64,000 nucleotides of DNA from Leclercia sp. 29361 (lineage in GTDB: Bacteria; Pseudomonadota; Gammaproteobacteria; Enterobacterales; Enterobacteriaceae). The notes under the pieces were generated by a model. It made no database searches and was not told the origin of the DNA. It saw nothing but the letters and a program-made list of their open reading frames with translations. Of this stretch, positions 1-7,877 are shown in pieces (position 1 is the first letter of the stretch; each line of letters starts with the position of its first letter). Location: contig NZ_CP049786.1 of NCBI RefSeq assembly GCF_011290365.1, positions 3,410,001 to 3,474,000 on the forward strand. The letters are read 5' to 3'. A program made the translations under genes and the position numbers.

Positions 1-2290
1 TGCTGGTAATAGCCTGGCTTGCTGGGCCACCATTATTCATGTCAGCGATAAATGCATCGATGGTCCAGGTGCCGTCACTGCCCTGCGTAGCCTGTGCATC
101 GACCGACGCTGAAGAGTAATTGTTGATATTCAAAATCACCCCGCCACCTCCGCCAGCAGTCATCTCCTTATTGCTGATCACCTTGCCGTTGTCGCCCGGT
201 ATCATGTACTGCTTACCGGTACTGGCCTGGTAAATCTCCGGCATGCCACCTTCGCCGACCTGGTACATTCCGCCTGCACTCACCGGGCCGCCATTCTTGC
301 GCTTGCCAGACAGCGCAAGGATGCCAGCCATCGCGCCAAGGCCAATAGCAACAGCTCCACCAAACGAAGCCACTGAGGACATAATGGCCGCCGGAGTCCA
401 TGCTGCAGTGGTGGCCGCTGCCGCCGCGGTAGACGTGGCCGTCGTGGTGGCAATGCCTGCCGCCTGAGCAGTGGTCGATGCTGCAACTGCAGCAGTGGTG
501 GCCGTCTGACCCATGATGGCTGACTTCACCCACTCAACGCCCATCTGAACGAAGGTGTTGATTACACTGTTCAGCACGGTCATGCCGATACTGCGCATTG
601 CGTCGCTGGCAGACATGCTACCAGTGACAATGCCCGTCAGCGCATTACTGGCAACCGAACCGAGTGAGTCGAAAGCCGCCGCTGCTGCCTGTGTGGCTGC
701 GTTCTGCTGCGCCCATTCTTCCCACATCGCCGCGTTACGCTGATCCCGATATTGCTGTTCGATAGCAGCGCGAGCCGCCTCAGCTTCCCCGATCTTCTGC
801 GGGTAAAGTTGGGCGTATTGTTGGATGTCCGCGATGTCTTTCTGATACTGACTATCCAGTCCGGCAGTTTTGCTGGTTTTACCCTGGATGGTGCTGAACT
901 TATTGGCAGCGTCGGTACGCTCCTTTTCTGCCTTGGCCTGGGCGCGCAATGCGTTGGCGTTATCCCAGGCTTTAGCCGCGTATTGCCCGGCCAGAATTAC
1001 CTGTTCCTGTGTCGCATCATTACCGAGAGACTGCTGTGCATTAAGCACAGCCTGAGCTCGCGATAACTCACCAACGCTTCCGGCTGACAGTTCGGCCTTC
1101 TGCTTCAGTTCGTCGAGTTTTTGGTTAACAGACTCTTGAGCTTTAGCGTATTGCTCAGCCTCTTTCTGGGCTGCTGACGCTCCTCCTTTAGACTTGCTCC
1201 CAGTGGCCGTCGCGGTGGTCTTAATCTCGATCGGCTTGGTATTGGCCGCAGTGTTTGATGCTTTAGTTACCGCCTGCATATCACTAACAAGAGTTGCGGC
1301 CTGATCACTAAGAGTGGAAAGGGCCTGGTTTTGGGCTGCCCAACCATCAAGCCCAAGCCATGACCAGGTGCGCGCGCGACGGTTAAACATCTCTGCAGTA
1401 CTGTTCAAATCAGAGATCTGAGCATCTGCAGACACCGCTTTACCAACCAGCCTATCGAGCGCAGCAGTCAACGAGTCGATCACCATTACCATCCCTGAGC
1501 TTGCACCTGTTGCCTGGTTAACAGAGTCAATCATCGACAGGAATGAGTTTGTCAGTGCGGTATTGGCCTGTGAAAGCGTGCGCGGGAGTTTCTCGAATTC
1601 AGCATTCACTGAGCCGGTTTTCTTCTGGATGGCGTTGAGAGCATCTTCTGCCGTCAGTTTACCGTCCAGCATCAGTTGGCGAAGTTCTCCGATACTTACA
1701 CCCATCCCGGCGGCAATCTGGCGCGCTAGTTCTGGCATTTGCTCAAGGATGGAGTTGAACTCCTCCGCCCTGACAGTGCCGGAGGAAATTGACTGACCGA
1801 ACTGGCGCAGCGCATTCGCCATTTCCTCGGATGAGGATCCGCCGATGCGCCCAATTTTCTGAAGAGTCTCGGTGAGCTGAATGATCTGGCCGTTCGTCGC
1901 CCCAGTATCGCGCAACGCCGTGCTGAGGGTTTCCCACAGTTTCGCCGTGTCCTGCAGTGAGCCGCCAGTTGCCGAGCTTATGCGCATCAGATTCTGCATC
2001 GTCTGCGATGCCGCTGCAGCGCTACCGGTAAGACGCTCAATGCGCGCGTTGAGTTGACTCATGTTGTCAGCAGCAACAAGAAACGCCTTACCCCAGTCAA
2101 CAACGAGTGACGCCGCAATAGCACCGGCCACGCGGTTGATATTGGTCTGCAGCTCATCCATCTTTTTGGCTGCGTTGGTGGCAGAGTTGCCGATTGAGTC
2201 GAGTGACTTATTGGCCTTTCCCTGCGCCTTCAGCAAGCCAGAAACATCGGCCTCGATGTCGTAATAAATCTCGCCTGCTTTTTCAGACAT
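1..2290 (-). CDS. phage tail tape measure protein (3' end outside window)
   Basis: Sets tail length and helps DNA ejection in siphophages. About 763 residues are visible from the ATG at 2290 and the frame is still open at base 1, so the C-terminus is missing. The N-terminal ~200 residues match the lambda-type tape measure domain in style (MSEKAGEIYYDIEADVSGLL, then an Ala/Gln/Ser-rich helical region with phrases like RAEEFNSILEQMPELARQ). A coiled-coil, Lys/Ala/Gln-rich middle is followed by a hydrophobic Ala/Thr/Gly-rich membrane-like segment (nt ~300-480) and a Gly-rich stretch before the edge. It is the last visible gene of the minus-strand late operon, after the major tail and assembly-chaperone-position genes. 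Family assignment is firm; the exact phage relative is not. Confidence 0.88.
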   Translation of the reverse strand, partial: MSEKAGEIYYDIEADVSGLLKAQGKANKSLDSIGNSATNAAKKMDELQTNINRVAGAIAASLVVDWGKAFLVAADNMSQLNARIERLTGSAAAASQTMQNLMRISSATGGSLQDTAKLWETLSTALRDTGATNGQIIQLTETLQKIGRIGGSSSEEMANALRQFGQSISSGTVRAEEFNSILEQMPELARQIAAGMGVSIGELRQLMLDGKLTAEDALNAIQKKTGSVNAEFEKLPRTLSQANTALTNSFLSMIDSVNQATGASSGMVMVIDSLTAALDRLVGKAVSADAQISDLNSTAEMFNRRARTWSWLGLDGWAAQNQALSTLSDQAATLVSDMQAVTKASNTAANTKPIEIKTTATATGSKSKGGASAAQKEAEQYAKAQESVNQKLDELKQKAELSAGSVGELSRAQAVLNAQQSLGNDATQEQVILAGQYAAKAWDNANALRAQAKAEKERTDAANKFSTIQGKTSKTAGLDSQYQKDIADIQQYAQLYPQKIGEAEAARAAIEQQYRDQRNAAMWEEWAQQNAATQAAAAAFDSLGSVASNALTGIVTGSMSASDAMRSIGMTVLNSVINTFVQMGVEWVKSAIMGQTATTAAVAASTTAQAAGIATTTATSTAAAAATTAAWTPAAIMSSVASFGGAVAIGLGAMAGILALSGKRKNGGPVSAGGMYQVGEGGMPEIYQASTGKQYMIPGDNGKVISNKEMTAGGGGGVILNINNYSSASVDAQATQGSDGTWTIDAFIADMNNGGPASQAITS

Positions 2291-2307
2291 CACTTTTCTC
2301 CGGGCAT

Positions 2308-2332
2308 AAAAAAACCCACCTCTCGGTGGGTT
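2308..2332 (-). terminator. rho-independent terminator
   Basis: On the minus strand an 8-bp stem (AACCCACC / GGTGGGTT, loop GAGA) is followed by seven T. It lies between the lipoprotein gene and the tape measure start, so it may dampen read-through within the late operon unless Q-modified polymerase ignores it. Confidence 0.75.
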
Positions 2333-2347
2333 AGTCATTCGTGTCGT

Positions 2348-2722
2348 TTATTGGCATCGTTCGGTGTAGGCTGGCGGTGGCGGCGTGCCGCGCGAACTCA
2401 GGAAATGTTCGCCAAGCGTGTAATCGACGCCTTTCGAGAACATACCTTTCGATTTCATTTTCAGCTCAACGAAGAATGGGTGAAACCCTGCATAGGCCCC
2501 AAAACCGTTCTTGCCGTTAATTTCCCCGCAAACTATAGCAAAGACACGGCCCTCGTCAGCATCCATCATTTTTGCAACTTTCACGTTGCGGAATTGCGCA
2601 CTACCAGGATCCAGTAGATTGGCTGAAACTTCAGATTGCGCCAGAGAAATTGCCTTTTCCTCACCCGGCTTACAGCCAGCCAGAACCAGCGGAATAGCCA
2701 AAGCCAAAAGTATTTTCTTCAC
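2348..2722 (-). CDS. small phage lipoprotein, possible moron
   Basis: 124 residues, GTG start with AGGGG six bases upstream. The N-terminus is a lipoprotein signal peptide (MKKILLALAIPLVLAGC, lipobox LAGC with Cys17), so the mature protein should be anchored in a membrane of the lysogen or infected cell. The rest is a short soluble domain with no family I can name; it contains a NVKVAKMM-type strand region and ends PPPPAYTERCQ. It sits between the tape measure gene and the tail assembly-chaperone-position gene, where structural genes are usually contiguous, which suggests an accessory cargo gene, perhaps for superinfection exclusion. That role is inference only. Confidence 0.7.
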   Translation of the reverse strand: MKKILLALAIPLVLAGCKPGEEKAISLAQSEVSANLLDPGSAQFRNVKVAKMMDADEGRVFAIVCGEINGKNGFGAYAGFHPFFVELKMKSKGMFSKGVDYTLGEHFLSSRGTPPPPAYTERCQ

Positions 2723-2794
2723 TCTTATCCCCTGAGTTTTATTGTCGAGCCATATTACGCCCGGTCAGGCGATTACGGTACATCCATTATTACC

Positions 2795-3538
2795 TCAGGC
2801 GGCTTTCCTTGCTGATTTTTCGCGCTCAATCATTTCCTGCCAGCGGCGATCGTCATCGTCCATAACAGCGTCGTACTCTTCCCTGGTGAAGCCTTTCTGG
2901 TCTGGGTATTTTGCATTAAGCATCATCGCAAATTCGGTCATTGTGAGGTTTTCAGCCTCTTCCCTGCTGATTCCGAAATGGTTTCGCGCTGCCATGATGT
3001 ATTCAGTCGCATGAAACTCAGGCGTCGTTTCTTTGCTTTCGTGCTTCTGCAGTTTTCGTACCTTGGCCCGACCGATAATGCCATGCATGATCAGTGACTG
3101 AGCTATCAAGATAAGGTTCTCAGGCGGAAGCGCGCCGCGGTGCCATACGAATGTGCGCCTGCCAGTACGCGAAGGCTCATGCCATCCAGTCAGTTCAGAA
3201 ACGTCCTCGTCACAGCAGGACTGAATGACGTTAATGGCCGAGAGCAATGCTTCGCGCACAAAAGCAGCTGAACCTGCTGCATCCAGAGCCCACTTCGGCA
3301 GGGAAATATCACCGAAGTAGTAAGCGTAAAACATGCGCTGATGCTCCGGTATAGCACTGTGAATATCCCTGGCCGCATCAAGCATCTTCGCCACGTCATC
3401 ATTGAAAAGCGCATAGAAAGTGCGGACGATATGCTCTGGCTCGCCGATCCGCGTCATGTTACGGAACGATGGCCGGAAGAAGTATTCCTGCTCGCCAGCA
3501 CCAATCAGGCACTCGCCAATCTCTTTCAAGGGTGTCAT
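2795..3538 (-). CDS. DUF6246-like phage protein in tail chaperone position
   Basis: 247 residues from the ATG at 3538, chosen because GGAG lies 8 bases upstream; an upstream in-frame ATG overlaps this ribosome binding site. The protein is mainly alpha-helical and soluble, with no signal or membrane segment. It lies between the major tail protein and the tape measure gene, the place where lambda-like phages encode tail assembly chaperones (gpG/gpGT). The sequence resembles the DUF6246 phage family as I recall it. No slippery heptamer leading into a second product was identified, so a gpGT-type frameshift is not claimed. Confidence 0.6.
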   Translation of the reverse strand: MTPLKEIGECLIGAGEQEYFFRPSFRNMTRIGEPEHIVRTFYALFNDDVAKMLDAARDIHSAIPEHQRMFYAYYFGDISLPKWALDAAGSAAFVREALLSAINVIQSCCDEDVSELTGWHEPSRTGRRTFVWHRGALPPENLILIAQSLIMHGIIGRAKVRKLQKHESKETTPEFHATEYIMAARNHFGISREEAENLTMTEFAMMLNAKYPDQKGFTREEYDAVMDDDDRRWQEMIEREKSARKAA

Positions 3539-3588
3539 ATCGTTCTCCATAACCAGTATCAAGGGCAGCACGCCGCCCTTTGTAGTGA

Positions 3589-4344
3589 TTACGGTGCAGC
3601 AGTCACGGTAACAGCACAGGTATCGGTGAAGTCACCATCTGCGGTTGTAGCCGTGATTGTCGCTGTGCCAGCGGCAACGGCCGTTACCATGCCGGTTGAA
3701 CTGACGGTGGCGATAGATGGTGCCGAGGTCGTCCAGGTGATCGCCTTGTTTGTCGCATCGGTTGGCTGAACTGCACCGCTCAACTGCTGGGTTGCGCCAA
3801 CGACCAGAGATGCAGTCGCAGGTGTGACTTCAACGCCGGTGGCCGCGATAGAGTCAGCGACTTCGAATACAACGGTGTCTGCGTCGTAGACTTTCCATTC
3901 CCCAGAGAAGGTGGAAATATCGTTGGTTCCGAAATCACCAGACCACGAAGTGGTGTTCATGTAACCCTGGATATAGGTTCCAGCGCTCTCACCCGCGAAG
4001 TCGAAACGCACCCACAGGTTAGGCTGACGGCCTGCCTGAACTTCGTCAAAGATGTATTTCGACAGACGCCACGCGCCGATCTCGTTATCTTTGTCAGACT
4101 TGCGAAACTCCCCTTCGCCGGAGATCGTCAGATCCATGTTGTTGACCAGGTTCTCCACCAGCCCTTTAGCATCATCTGCCTCGGAGTTGATGGTGTTCAT
4201 CGAATAGTCGATGCCCTTGGTCGTCATAGCGCCGAGACGCTTCCACTCGGAAAGCGCTGGCACTGCGTCGGGGCAGCCAAAGGCCATGCGTAGCACAGCC
4301 ACTTTCCCGATCAGCTTGCCAAAATCATTAGCACAGCCTTGCAT
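3589..4344 (-). CDS. major tail (tube) protein with C-terminal Ig-like (BIG2) domain
   Basis: 251 residues. The N-terminal ~165 residues have the tail tube subunit pattern (acidic, Trp-containing beta strands such as GAWRLSKYIFDEVQAGRQPN). Residues ~170-250 form a bacterial Ig-like domain of the BIG2 type: VEVTPATASLVVGATQQLSG, then AITWTTSAPSIATVSS and GTATITATT. Such Ig domains decorate the outside of siphophage tails and are thought to bind cell-surface sugars weakly. The gene follows the tail terminator gene on the minus strand and precedes the chaperone-position gene, as in lambda (V). Confidence in tail tube is high from both domain and position. Confidence 0.85.
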   Translation of the reverse strand: MQGCANDFGKLIGKVAVLRMAFGCPDAVPALSEWKRLGAMTTKGIDYSMNTINSEADDAKGLVENLVNNMDLTISGEGEFRKSDKDNEIGAWRLSKYIFDEVQAGRQPNLWVRFDFAGESAGTYIQGYMNTTSWSGDFGTNDISTFSGEWKVYDADTVVFEVADSIAATGVEVTPATASLVVGATQQLSGAVQPTDATNKAITWTTSAPSIATVSSTGMVTAVAAGTATITATTADGDFTDTCAVTVTAAP

Positions 4345-4404
4345 GTGTTACCTCTCAAATAAAAAAGGCCGCCGGATGGCAGCCTGATGGGTTGTTGATA
4401 GGAG

Positions 4405-4788
4405 TTATTCGCCGTATACGCACATGAACTGAAGTCGGAAGACCAGGCGCCCCTCTTCGGTCATGATCGGTGCCGGCATGTTGCCTAGGTTTTGAATAAG
4501 GCCAAGGCACTCATCGGAAATGTCGTTCTGTTCGACAAAATTGATGATGTCCTGAGCCTTCTCTGCTGCCGCGCGGCGCTTATCCTTGGCTGAGATGACA
4601 TCCACCAGTACGTAGTGGTCAGAACCGAGGTCATTTCGGATGTCTGTGCCACCATTAGGCCTGAACACGATGAATGCGTCGGTTAATTTCTTTGTATCGT
4701 CCCATGCCAGCAACTGAACGATGAAGCCAGTGGTAAGCCCGGCATCAACGAAATAATTACGCACGCGCTCGTACATGGCTGGTGTCAT
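4405..4788 (-). CDS. tail terminator-like protein (lambda gpU position)
   Basis: 127 residues, starting MTPAMYERVRNYFVDAGL. The helical N-terminus and following beta strands (VQLLAWDDTKKLTDAFIVFRP), the length and the place between the gp10-like completion protein and the major tail protein fit a tail terminator (gpU family). Its start overlaps the upstream gene stop by 4 bases (ATGA), so the two are translationally coupled. No catalytic function is expected; it should cap the tail tube and contact the head completion proteins. The call rests mostly on synteny. Confidence 0.65.
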   Translation of the reverse strand: MTPAMYERVRNYFVDAGLTTGFIVQLLAWDDTKKLTDAFIVFRPNGGTDIRNDLGSDHYVLVDVISAKDKRRAAAEKAQDIINFVEQNDISDECLGLIQNLGNMPAPIMTEEGRLVFRLQFMCVYGE

Positions 4789-5153
4789 AATGAAAGCTCC
4801 TTGCGCATTACGGCATCAATCTGGCTGCGGGTGTCTTCAAATCCTTTGGTTAGGAACTCTTTCTGCGCAGTGGCGCGGCGGAAGGTTTGAGGAACACTTG
4901 GATCGTGAACGAAAACAGCGTAGTTAGCCGTGTACCCCACTCTCGCTGTCAGCCGAACGCCGTTGTTTATCAACTCCCGATACTGGCTATTCAACAGCGT
5001 TGAGGTGTCGATCGGCGTGTAAAGCGCGGCCTGTGAGCTGCCGATTATCATTGCTGACTGCAGCGCCAGGACAACCTTGCGCCCTTTCACGTCGTTGAAA
5101 ATGCGGTTGAGCCCGGCTTTCGACTGCTTAACGCCGCGCACTTTGATGCCCAT
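4785..5153 (-). CDS. HK97 gp10-like tail completion protein
   Basis: 122 residues. It has the basic N-terminus (MGIKVRGVKQSKAGLNRIFN) and the central TPIDTSTLLNSQY / YTANYAVFVHDPS pattern typical of the HK97 gp10/minor tail family, whose members join head and tail. It is 2 bp downstream of the preceding gene and overlaps the next by 4 bp. Length is normal for the family. Confidence 0.75.
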   Translation of the reverse strand: MGIKVRGVKQSKAGLNRIFNDVKGRKVVLALQSAMIIGSSQAALYTPIDTSTLLNSQYRELINNGVRLTARVGYTANYAVFVHDPSVPQTFRRATAQKEFLTKGFEDTRSQIDAVMRKELSL

Positions 5154-5155
5154 AG

Positions 5156-5512
5156 CTACACTCCAGTCAGGATGGCGTAATCATCCGCCACTCGCTCAAA
5201 CGTGTCGGCGTAGCGGATAACCTGGCGTACCTCGTCAGCACCGGCCGCAACCGGATCGGCGTCGGTAGATTCGCCAATCAGCAGGTAATCACCGGCGTCG
5301 GCCAGGGCGTACTCAGTCCAGACAGTATTTTTCACGACGATTTCAGCGCCCAGGCTGCCGATACGCTTTGATAGCCCGCCCTCATAATCGACCATGATGA
5401 CTACCGGCGAGGCGTAGCCGTTTATCGGATCGCCGTTCTCGTCCCTGCCGCCAGCACCCTTGCGCCAGATGGTGGCCTTGGCGGTGTAGGACCAGTTTGC
5501 AGCTGATGACAT
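5156..5512 (-). CDS. head-tail joining (head closure-like) protein
   Basis: 118 residues from the ATG at 5512, which is preceded by GGAGG and overlaps the stop of the upstream small gene (TGATG). The protein (MSSAANWSYTAKATIWRKGA...) is short and beta-rich, with a conserved-looking NTVWTEYALADAGDYLLIGE stretch. Position between the connector-like gene and the gp10-like gene suggests a head closure or stopper protein. I recognise no catalytic motif. Confidence 0.6.
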   Translation of the reverse strand: MSSAANWSYTAKATIWRKGAGGRDENGDPINGYASPVVIMVDYEGGLSKRIGSLGAEIVVKNTVWTEYALADAGDYLLIGESTDADPVAAGADEVRQVIRYADTFERVADDYAILTGV

Positions 5513-5685
5513 CAGCCCTCCCTCCACTTCAGTACCTTCGCGCCTGTCGCCTGGATACGCGGGCAGTTGATGAACCACTCACCGTCCGATTTCACGTAGC
5601 CGGTGGTCTCCCGCCCGGTATCGGTCAGCACCCAGACGCGAGTGAAAGAACGAGGCAGACGAACGCTTACAGATGTCCAGGTCAT
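5512..5685 (-). CDS. small phage protein, DUF551-like
   Basis: 57 residues (MTWTSVSVRLPRSFTRVWVL, ending VLKWREG). Start and stop overlap the neighbouring genes by TGATG on both sides, which strongly supports translation in a tightly packed operon. The opening pattern W-x-S-V-x-x-R-L-P resembles DUF551 phage proteins; function unknown. No membrane segment. Confidence 0.65.
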   Translation of the reverse strand: MTWTSVSVRLPRSFTRVWVLTDTGRETTGYVKSDGEWFINCPRIQATGAKVLKWREG

Positions 5686-6065
5686 CAGCAGCCCCCGACA
5701 ACCATGAACATTCCGACGCTATTACCGGCGCTGATAGGCAATTCCCCGGTGCATCCACTGGTATCGAGGCGGCCCAGTGAATCGCGCAGCCAGGTGATGC
5801 TGTCGTCGCCATACTCAAATGAGCGTGAGGCACCGGACGGTGCCCCCTGCGATTTGATGCGGCGCGCGCCCGAGGACGTCGCCATCAGCGCGGCGGCGTA
5901 CATCAGGATCAGCTTCGAGGTGCAATCGTCATACCCTGCCCCATCGAGGCACGGGATGATTTTGTTTACCACGCAGAGGATCGGATCCAGCAGCGCCCCG
6001 GGTATGCTGTAACCCAACTCACCGAGGAACGCCTGTACGTCTGCCGCTGTGATTGGGTCAGCCAT
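5685..6065 (-). CDS. gp6-like head-tail connector protein
   Basis: 126 residues. The helical N-terminus (MADPITAADVQAFLGELGYS) followed by a helix rich in Ala/Leu and Cys (LILMYAAALMATSSGARRIK) and a short acidic C-terminus resembles the adaptor/connector proteins that bind below the portal. Position after the capsid module and before the head closure-like gene agrees. Family identity by search is not available here. Confidence 0.55.
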   Translation of the reverse strand: MADPITAADVQAFLGELGYSIPGALLDPILCVVNKIIPCLDGAGYDDCTSKLILMYAAALMATSSGARRIKSQGAPSGASRSFEYGDDSITWLRDSLGRLDTSGCTGELPISAGNSVGMFMVVGGC

Positions 6066-6067
6066 GG

Positions 6068-6331
6068 TTATTTCGCCTTCTTCGATTTAGAGGATGTTTC
6101 TGCCTGCTCTGCCTGCTCTGCCTGCTCTGACTGCTCTGCCTGCTCTGCAGGATTATCGCCCGGCGTCGCCACTTCAAGCTCCTGCTCACCGACTTCACCG
6201 ACGAATGACACCCGGCCTGCGAACGCTGGCGGAACGGATGCCGCGATGAACTCGTGCCCTACAGGCAGTTGCTGGAATACGCCATCAATCGTGCCCCAGC
6301 AGCCCGGTTTTTCGATTCTTAACTTTTGCAT
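6068..6331 (-). CDS. small capsid-module protein with Glu-Gln-Ala repeat tail
   Basis: 87 residues from the ATG at 6331. The first ~55 residues form a compact domain (MQKLRIEKPGCWGTIDGVFQ...). The tail is a run of Ala-Glu-Gln triplets encoded by a 9-bp DNA repeat (nt 6100-6150), then a Lys/Ser-rich end (TSSKSKKAK). Proteins of this size next to the major capsid gene occur in related lambdoid prophages, but I know no function. The repeat tract is likely length-variable. Confidence 0.6.
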   Translation of the reverse strand: MQKLRIEKPGCWGTIDGVFQQLPVGHEFIAASVPPAFAGRVSFVGEVGEQELEVATPGDNPAEQAEQSEQAEQAEQAETSSKSKKAK

Positions 6332-6363
6332 GTTCTCTCCTGAAGAAAAGGGGCCGAAGCCCC

Positions 6364-7419
6364 TTAACCCTGTGCGTTGAACACTTTCGAGCGACCATTG
6401 AAATCGCGTTTGATCTGCAGACCTACCGCACTCCATACCAGAGTGTTGTAGTTGTCGAACGGATTCTGTCGCGGGATCATGAAGGTGCCCACCGGCGCGG
6501 CGATGCGCGTCTTGATGTACTGCGAATTGCGCACGTACGCGATGAAGTGGTTGCCGGTCAGCTTAAAGGTCTGGTTTACAGACTCGATGCGACCGTAGCG
6601 CAGGATGTACTCAAGCACGGTGCCTTCTTTGAAGCCGGCAGCGGAGGAATACGGTTTGCTCAGGTTGCGCATGATGTCAGGCGACACCCACACCTTCACC
6701 TTCTCCTGCACGTAGTTATCGTCAAGGAGCTTCGCGAACGGACCGGTGAAGAACGCTACCGACTCATCTGGGGTCGAGGTCGTCAGGTCGATGTTCAGAC
6801 CGGATGCGCTCAGATCCACCTGATTGGTGTTGGCGTGGTTGGTAATGCCTGCACCGACGTAGCCCTTCACCTTCACCTTCGCGTCCCCAGTCAGCATGTA
6901 GTCAGCCATGTCTTCACGGATGGCCGCAACGTGCGCTTCCTGGTCGTCGGCCATCGCGTCGAGGTTTTCCGACTGCATGCCGTTCCATTCACGCCATTCA
7001 CGGCTGTAGCCGGTGTTGAAGATTGGGATCGGGTCGCCTGCTTCGTCGTAGATGACTTTATCCAGCTCTTCCGGCACATGGCCAGTCAGGGTGCGATGTA
7101 CCTTGCCGGCCTCGCTGGAAACGCGGTACAGAGCGGCGGTTTTGCCGATAGAGATCGGCGTACCGAGCCCAAGCAGGTCATCCAGCAGACCGTTGCCTTC
7201 GTCATTGCGGAAAACACGGGTGGTGATGTTGTCCACTTCGCGCCAGTAGTCTTTGGAGATCAGCGCTGCCTGGTTAACTTCCAGCGCGCCGTTATACTGG
7301 GCGGTGATAGTGTTCTGATTGATGTTGAAGGCCTGGCGCTGCATCAGCAGCTGATTCCACGCCTGCTTAATCTGGTGATGTTCGGTAACCAGCTTTTTGT
7401 TGAAAACGATCATGCTCAT
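6364..7419 (-). CDS. phage major capsid protein
   Basis: 351 residues. Starts MSMIVFNKKLVTEHHQIKQA, with ATGA overlap to the upstream decoration-like gene. The protein has the extended N-terminal arm, a long helix, and a beta-rich core with WVSPDIMRNLSKPYSS and FMIPRQNPFDNYNTLVWSAV segments common in ES18-type capsid proteins. It lies downstream of a protease/scaffold gene and a head stabilisation-like gene, the classical order for HK97-fold capsids. No other gene in the window could be the major capsid protein. Confidence 0.8.
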   Translation of the reverse strand: MSMIVFNKKLVTEHHQIKQAWNQLLMQRQAFNINQNTITAQYNGALEVNQAALISKDYWREVDNITTRVFRNDEGNGLLDDLLGLGTPISIGKTAALYRVSSEAGKVHRTLTGHVPEELDKVIYDEAGDPIPIFNTGYSREWREWNGMQSENLDAMADDQEAHVAAIREDMADYMLTGDAKVKVKGYVGAGITNHANTNQVDLSASGLNIDLTTSTPDESVAFFTGPFAKLLDDNYVQEKVKVWVSPDIMRNLSKPYSSAAGFKEGTVLEYILRYGRIESVNQTFKLTGNHFIAYVRNSQYIKTRIAAPVGTFMIPRQNPFDNYNTLVWSAVGLQIKRDFNGRSKVFNAQG

Positions 7420-7877
7420 GCGGTTGCTTTCCCTGATTTGCGAACTTTCACGAGCTGCGCTTCCGCGCCGACAGTGATTTTCTCGCGTGAGTAGAAGAGG
7501 ATGTGGTCAGTGGCCGGGGTGGTCGACTTCGCCAGGGTGCCGTCACCGTTGGAGATCAGGCCTTCGTTCTCCAGAAGCACTTGCCCGGCCTTGACGCGCA
7601 TGTGGTAGTCGACATCGTCTTCACACATGATGGCCGCGCCAGTATCACCTGCTGGCACTGCATCACGGATATCACCACCGCCGATGTAGTTGTGCTGCAT
7701 AGTCAGGGGAACGCCAGTGCCGCCTGCTGTTGCGTGGTAAATCCACTGCCCGGTAGCGTCAAGTTCAACGAGTGAGCCCGGCAGGATGGCTACCTTGCAG
7801 AGCGCCTCAATGACCTGCGGGTCATTCTTGCGGGCCGGGCCCGCGATTACGGTATGGAAACGAGGAGCGAGTGCCAT
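7416..7877 (-). CDS. head decoration/stabilisation-like protein
   Basis: 153 residues (MALAPRFHTVIAGPARKNDP). A beta-rich protein with GSLVELDATGQWIYHATAGG and DVDYHMRVKAGQVLLENEGL, resembling capsid decoration proteins that lock HK97-type shells. It sits between the protease/scaffold gene and the major capsid gene and overlaps both neighbours by 1 to 4 bases. The assignment rests on composition and gene order. Confidence 0.6.
   Translation of the reverse strand: MALAPRFHTVIAGPARKNDPQVIEALCKVAILPGSLVELDATGQWIYHATAGGTGVPLTMQHNYIGGGDIRDAVPAGDTGAAIMCEDDVDYHMRVKAGQVLLENEGLISNGDGTLAKSTTPATDHILFYSREKITVGAEAQLVKVRKSGKATA

Noticed and set aside
6547..7494. 315-codon plus-strand ORF opposite the capsid gene
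   Set aside because: Antisense shadow; His/Val-rich with no start signal.
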